Shown here piece after piece: positions 4,824-7,491 of a DNA stretch of 7,491 nt. Both the position numbers and the translations under genes were made by a program. The notes under the pieces are model-generated. The model searched no databases, was not told the origin of the DNA, and saw only the letters and a list, made by a program, of their open reading frames with translations. The stretch is from Candidatus Njordarchaeum guaymasense (GTDB taxonomy: Archaea > Asgardarchaeota > Njordarchaeia > Njordarchaeales > Njordarchaeaceae), in NCBI GenBank assembly GCA_030587605.1, contig JAUQYT010000065.1, forward strand, positions 1 through 7,491, in the 5' to 3' direction. Within the stretch, counting starts at the first letter, position 1. Every line of letters begins with the position of its first letter.

Positions 4824-6104
4824 ATGGAAAGTTTGAAGAACTTACAAAAGGAAATCTACAGATGTATCCATTGTAAGGCATGTAGATTTGCTTACTCAGG
4901 TGAACCCGACAGGCAGGGGATCGGCGAGTACCAAGGACGATTGTATGAAGGAACTATCACAGGCTGCCCATCTGGAAAGGAGTACGGATGGGAGGCGTAC
5001 TGGAATGCTGGAAAAGTATGGATCGCCCGCGCTGTCCTTGAAGGAAACTTAAAGTTCTCAGATGAAATGGCAGATATGCTATTCAAGTGTCCCACTTGCG
5101 GAAACTGTGATGCCCAGTGCGAGAACAAGATCTCAACCGTCGATGTCATAGAAGCTCTTAGAGCAGCGTACATCGAGGCGGGAGCACCAGCACTTGCCAA
5201 GCATCTTGGGATACGCGATGCTGTAAATGACCCTACAATGTGGAACCCGTACAAGGAGAAGCAGAGTGATCGCACAGCGTGGTATGACGGAAAGAGGAAG
5301 AACCTCAAGAATGCTGACGTTGCCTTCTTCGTAGGTTGCACAGCCTCATATAGACAGAAAGGGATTGCCAAGGCTACTCAGGAGATACTTGACAAACTTG
5401 GAGTCAACTACACGGTAATCACAGACGAAGCCTGCTGCGGCTCGCCATTAATTAGAACTGGCCAGGTGCCGATTGCCAAGAAAGTCGTAGAGAAGAATAT
5501 GAAACTATTCAAGCCATTTAAGCAGGTACTTTTCTGCTGCGCAGGCTGCTATAGAACCTTTAGAGTAGACTATCCAAAGGTCACAGGAAACAAGTTACCA
5601 TTTGAAGTAAAGCATACGATGGAATTCGTGTCCGATTTGATATCTCAGAGCAAGCTTAAGATCAGCAAACCTTTCAACATGAAGGTAACATGGCATGACC
5701 CGTGCCACCTGGGCAGACACGTAGGTAAGCAGATCGAGAAAGACATCCTTGCAGGATCTAACAACTGGCTCTCTGACCAGAGAAAGGCTGACCAAGCGAA
5801 ACAGGAATGGTACGAGAAACCTAGACGCGTCTTGAAGGCGATACCAAACCTGCAATTCGTGGAAATGTACCGTATCAAGGAAGACTCGTGGTGCTGCGGT
5901 TCGGGAGGAGGAGTAAAGAGCCAGTACCCTGAACTCGCCATTGAAACAGCAAGAGAACGAATAACCGAAGCTCAAGCTACTGGAGCGCAAGCCATAGTTA
6001 CGTCATGCCCATTCTGCTACTTGAATCTCTCAGATGGAGTAAAGCAGATGGGATCCAATATGCAGGTACTCGAGCTTCTAGAAGTCTTGAACAAAGTGAT
6101 CTAG
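4824..6104 (+). CDS. HdrD/GlcF-like iron-sulfur CCG-domain protein
   Basis: The electron-transfer partner of the flavoprotein. Counting from this ATG (426 aa), the N-terminal ferredoxin part has a first cluster C14-x2-C17-x2-C20 whose fourth ligand, in GCPSG (C48), is displaced by 27 residues instead of the usual three, and a regular second cluster C89-x2-C92-x2-C95-x3-C99. Two CCG domains follow. The first has C172, C204-C205-G and C238-C-x2-C242; the second has C294 in WHDPCHLGR, C357-C358-G and C395-x2-C398. In heterodisulfide reductase HdrD/HdrB, CCG domains bind noncubane [4Fe-4S] clusters; in GlcF/LldE-type proteins they accept electrons from a flavin subunit. An extra stretch of about 25 residues separates C294 from the second CC pair. 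There is no membrane helix, so an unseen anchor or soluble acceptor is needed. The acceptor could be a quinone, a disulfide or another carrier. It is translationally linked to the flavoprotein gene. Confidence 0.85.
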   Translation: MESLKNLQKEIYRCIHCKACRFAYSGEPDRQGIGEYQGRLYEGTITGCPSGKEYGWEAYWNAGKVWIARAVLEGNLKFSDEMADMLFKCPTCGNCDAQCENKISTVDVIEALRAAYIEAGAPALAKHLGIRDAVNDPTMWNPYKEKQSDRTAWYDGKRKNLKNADVAFFVGCTASYRQKGIAKATQEILDKLGVNYTVITDEACCGSPLIRTGQVPIAKKVVEKNMKLFKPFKQVLFCCAGCYRTFRVDYPKVTGNKLPFEVKHTMEFVSDLISQSKLKISKPFNMKVTWHDPCHLGRHVGKQIEKDILAGSNNWLSDQRKADQAKQEWYEKPRRVLKAIPNLQFVEMYRIKEDSWCCGSGGGVKSQYPELAIETARERITEAQATGAQAIVTSCPFCYLNLSDGVKQMGSNMQVLELLEVLNKVI

Positions 6105-6145
6105 TAATTTGCTCATCAGCGACTAGGCACCCTTTCTTCAAAACA

Positions 6146-6170
6146 CCTTTTTTCTTTCTTTTTGTCTTGT
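6146..6170 (+). terminator. T-rich terminator of the flavoprotein / Fe-S operon
   Basis: Runs of six, three and five T lie within 16 nt (6148-6163), about 40 nt behind the TAG of the Fe-S gene. Archaeal RNA polymerase stops at such tracts without a hairpin. No strong stem is directly attached. Confidence 0.55.
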
Positions 6171-6184
6171 ATCACACAACTAAT

Positions 6185-6265
6185 TCTCGGCAAAACTGAC
6201 TATGAATTGAAGAAAAATAAAAAGGAAGAAGAATAATCCGTTCTAGGATTTTCTAAGAGCCGAGA
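6185..6265. repeat. 7-bp inverted repeat spanning the convergent gap
   Basis: TCTCGGC (6185-6191) and GCCGAGA (6259-6265) are exact reverse complements about 67 nt apart. They bracket the AT-rich tract between the convergent genes, with the right arm touching the acyl-CoA dehydrogenase stop codon. They could close a long hairpin in the 3' untranslated region of either transcript, but the loop is long and chance is possible. Confidence 0.3.
6211..6236 (-). terminator. T-rich terminator of the acyl-CoA dehydrogenase gene
   Basis: The minus strand reads as a T-rich stretch with TTTTT and TTTTT-like runs (A-rich on plus), 30-55 nt past the TAG at 6266-6268. Together with the opposed T-tract at 6146-6170 it makes a bidirectional transcription stop. 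Confidence 0.5.
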
Positions 6266-7465
6266 CTACTTGATGAACTCTTTTCCCAGGACTTCCCGAG
6301 CTATTATTATGCGCATTACGTTTTGGGCTCCCTCTGCTCCCACTGAGTAGGATCTGATTCCTCTCACTCCTGACTCTATTAGCCCTTCCTTGGTGTAGCC
6401 GTAAGCGCCCATCCACGTCATTGCGTCGTTAGCTACCTTGAACCCGATTATGGGAGCGAGAAGCTTTGCTTCAGCGACCGCTTTGCTGCATTCGAGCGAT
6501 GTGAATTTCTTGTTCTTGTAGTACTCGTCGACCATCCATGCCGATCTATAAGTTACGAGTCTTGCCGCGTCAAGTTGGGCATAGTTATCTGCTAGTTCGA
6601 ACTGGATGCCTTGGAATTTTGCAAGTGCCTGACCAAATGCCTTCCTCTGCTTTAAGAACTCAATCCCGTAATCCAAGCAGCCTCTAGCTGCTCCACAGCA
6701 GGCGGCAGCCACAAGTACACGAGCTGCATTAAATCCTTCCATTGCGAGGTAGAATCCATTGTTGACCTGCCCTATGACGTAGTAGTCTGGCACTTCGACA
6801 TCTTTCATGGTGAAGCCGCCGGTTGAGAGACCCATTCTCCCCATGTCCTCGTACAGTGTTGTTGAGAGTCCTCTGACATTTCGCCCCATTGGGAACACTA
6901 TGCAGGTGAAACCCTTGTGGCCAAGCTCTGGGGCTGACTTAGCTAGTCCGAAGTAGCCACCACCTAGCTTCATAGCTTCGCTGACGCCACTAATGTAGGC
7001 TTTCTCGCCGTTTATGATCCACTTATTCCCTTTCTTCTTGATTACTGTTCTAATCGCGGCTAGGTCGGACCCGCCCTCAGGTTCGGTTGTTGCTATCCCG
7101 AAGAAGTTCTCCTGCTTGATCATCTTCGGTAAAATCTCCATTCTGGCTTGTTGAGTTCCGTATTTGTCAAATACCATTCCCCAGCCTACCTGAACGAGAT
7201 AGTACACGGCAGTAGCGCATGTGAAATCTGCACGAGCGAGCTCCTCAACGACTATGGCGGCCGCAGTCAGATCTTGTTCAGAGCCTCCCACAGCGCTGGA
7301 CAAGTTGACACCAAATAGCCCCATGTCAACCATTCCCTTTATGACATCCTCAGGAATCTCCTTCTTCTCATCAAGTTCCCGTATTCGTGGACGAAGTTTC
7401 TTTTCTCCGAATTCACGAACAGTCTGTCTTAACATTTCCTGTTCTTCTGTGAAGCTAAAATCCAA
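6266..7465 (-). CDS. Acyl-CoA dehydrogenase
   Basis: A 399-aa FAD enzyme that would introduce a 2,3 double bond into an acyl-CoA and pass electrons to an electron-transfer flavoprotein or similar carrier. The N-terminal helical domain begins MDFSFTEEQEMLRQTVREF, the classic family opening. The flavin/substrate beta domain has 'TTEPEGGSDLA' (126-136, usual 'TEP.AGSD') and 'WIINGEKAYISG' (149-160). The C-terminal domain has 'LKQRKAFGQALAKFQGIQFELAD' near 271-293 and 'AYGYTKEGLIE' (354-364). The catalytic base motif, usually 'IYEGT', is GAEGA here (377-381), keeping the glutamate (E378). Length is normal and no residue is obviously missing. The TTG start is chosen over the GTG three codons earlier because that GTG lies inside the SD. 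Chain length or substrate class cannot be told; saturated, branched or alicyclic acyl-CoA are all possible. It is convergent with the flavoprotein operon, so not co-transcribed. Confidence 0.9.
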   Translation of the reverse strand: MDFSFTEEQEMLRQTVREFGEKKLRPRIRELDEKKEIPEDVIKGMVDMGLFGVNLSSAVGGSEQDLTAAAIVVEELARADFTCATAVYYLVQVGWGMVFDKYGTQQARMEILPKMIKQENFFGIATTEPEGGSDLAAIRTVIKKKGNKWIINGEKAYISGVSEAMKLGGGYFGLAKSAPELGHKGFTCIVFPMGRNVRGLSTTLYEDMGRMGLSTGGFTMKDVEVPDYYVIGQVNNGFYLAMEGFNAARVLVAAACCGAARGCLDYGIEFLKQRKAFGQALAKFQGIQFELADNYAQLDAARLVTYRSAWMVDEYYKNKKFTSLECSKAVAEAKLLAPIIGFKVANDAMTWMGAYGYTKEGLIESGVRGIRSYSVGAEGAQNVMRIIIAREVLGKEFIK

Positions 7466-7473
7466 ATGGATCA

Positions 7474-7479
7474 CTCCTT
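7474..7479 (-). promoter_or_regulatory. SD that sets the acyl-CoA dehydrogenase start at TTG
   Basis: On the minus strand AAGGAG overlaps the first base of the in-frame GTG (7474-7472), so that codon cannot be used with this SD. The TTG at 7465-7463 lies 8 nt downstream and gives the conventional MDFSFTEEQ N-terminus. Confidence 0.7.
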
Positions 7480-7491
7480 TTTTCCTTCTCT

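Noticed and set aside
4892..5371. Minus-strand open frame opposite the Fe-S gene
   Set aside because: Shadow of a gene with conserved cysteine motifs; low-complexity serine/phenylalanine composition typical of antisense frames.
6005..6199. Small plus-strand frame at the end of the Fe-S gene
   Set aside because: Overlaps the Fe-S gene for 100 nt and then runs through the T-rich terminator; no SD and no family resemblance.
6265..6280. TTGATGA resembling a C box of an archaeal C/D guide RNA
   Set aside because: It lies in the coding end of the acyl-CoA dehydrogenase and no suitably spaced D box was found.

Overview
The window looks archaeal. TATA/BRE-like elements sit about 25-30 nt before plausible transcription starts, arginine is mostly AGA/AGG, Shine-Dalgarno (SD) sequences are strong (AAGGAGG, often directly after the previous stop codon), and terminators are T-rich. 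A Thermoproteota-type lineage such as Bathyarchaeia is a guess from protein flavour only. Most genes here end in TAG, so amber is an ordinary stop in this genome.

Layout. (1) 1-1339, plus strand: the end of an operon encoding an ABC system of the MacB/LolCDE type. It holds the last codons of an upstream gene, a very short FtsX-like permease subunit (180 aa, four predicted membrane helices, no large extracellular domain) and its LolD/MacB-like ATPase, followed by a hairpin plus T-tract terminator. (2) 1406-2458, minus strand: a 350-aa regulator built from three, perhaps four, winged-helix modules with an Asn/Gly-rich linker. Its TATA box is flanked by a perfect 7-3-7 palindrome, a good operator candidate. 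(3) 2681-3025, plus: a 114-aa zinc-ribbon protein of unknown function. (4) 3318-6104, plus: a two-gene operon with its own promoter and a leader rich in mutually exclusive inverted repeats. It encodes a flavoprotein of the vanillyl-alcohol oxidase / 4-cresol dehydrogenase type (VAO/PCMH fold) and an HdrD/GlcF-like iron-sulfur protein with two ferredoxin-type clusters and two CCG domains. (5) 6266-7465, minus and convergent: an acyl-CoA dehydrogenase with its catalytic glutamate in place. The two convergent units are separated by opposed T-rich terminators.

How they may work together. The flavoprotein and iron-sulfur protein probably form a membrane-associated or soluble dehydrogenase. The FAD subunit would oxidise an organic substrate, and the CCG protein would pass electrons to a quinone, a disulfide or another carrier. 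The flavoprotein resembles phenol-oxidising VAO/PCMH enzymes more than lactate/glycolate dehydrogenases, including a C-terminal Tyr-Arg pair. This makes a cytochrome-free dehydrogenase for an aromatic (or other) alcohol the most interesting hypothesis. The neighbouring acyl-CoA dehydrogenase could act in degradation of the CoA-activated product, but no sequence feature proves a shared pathway. No tRNA, rRNA, CRISPR or insertion sequence was seen.
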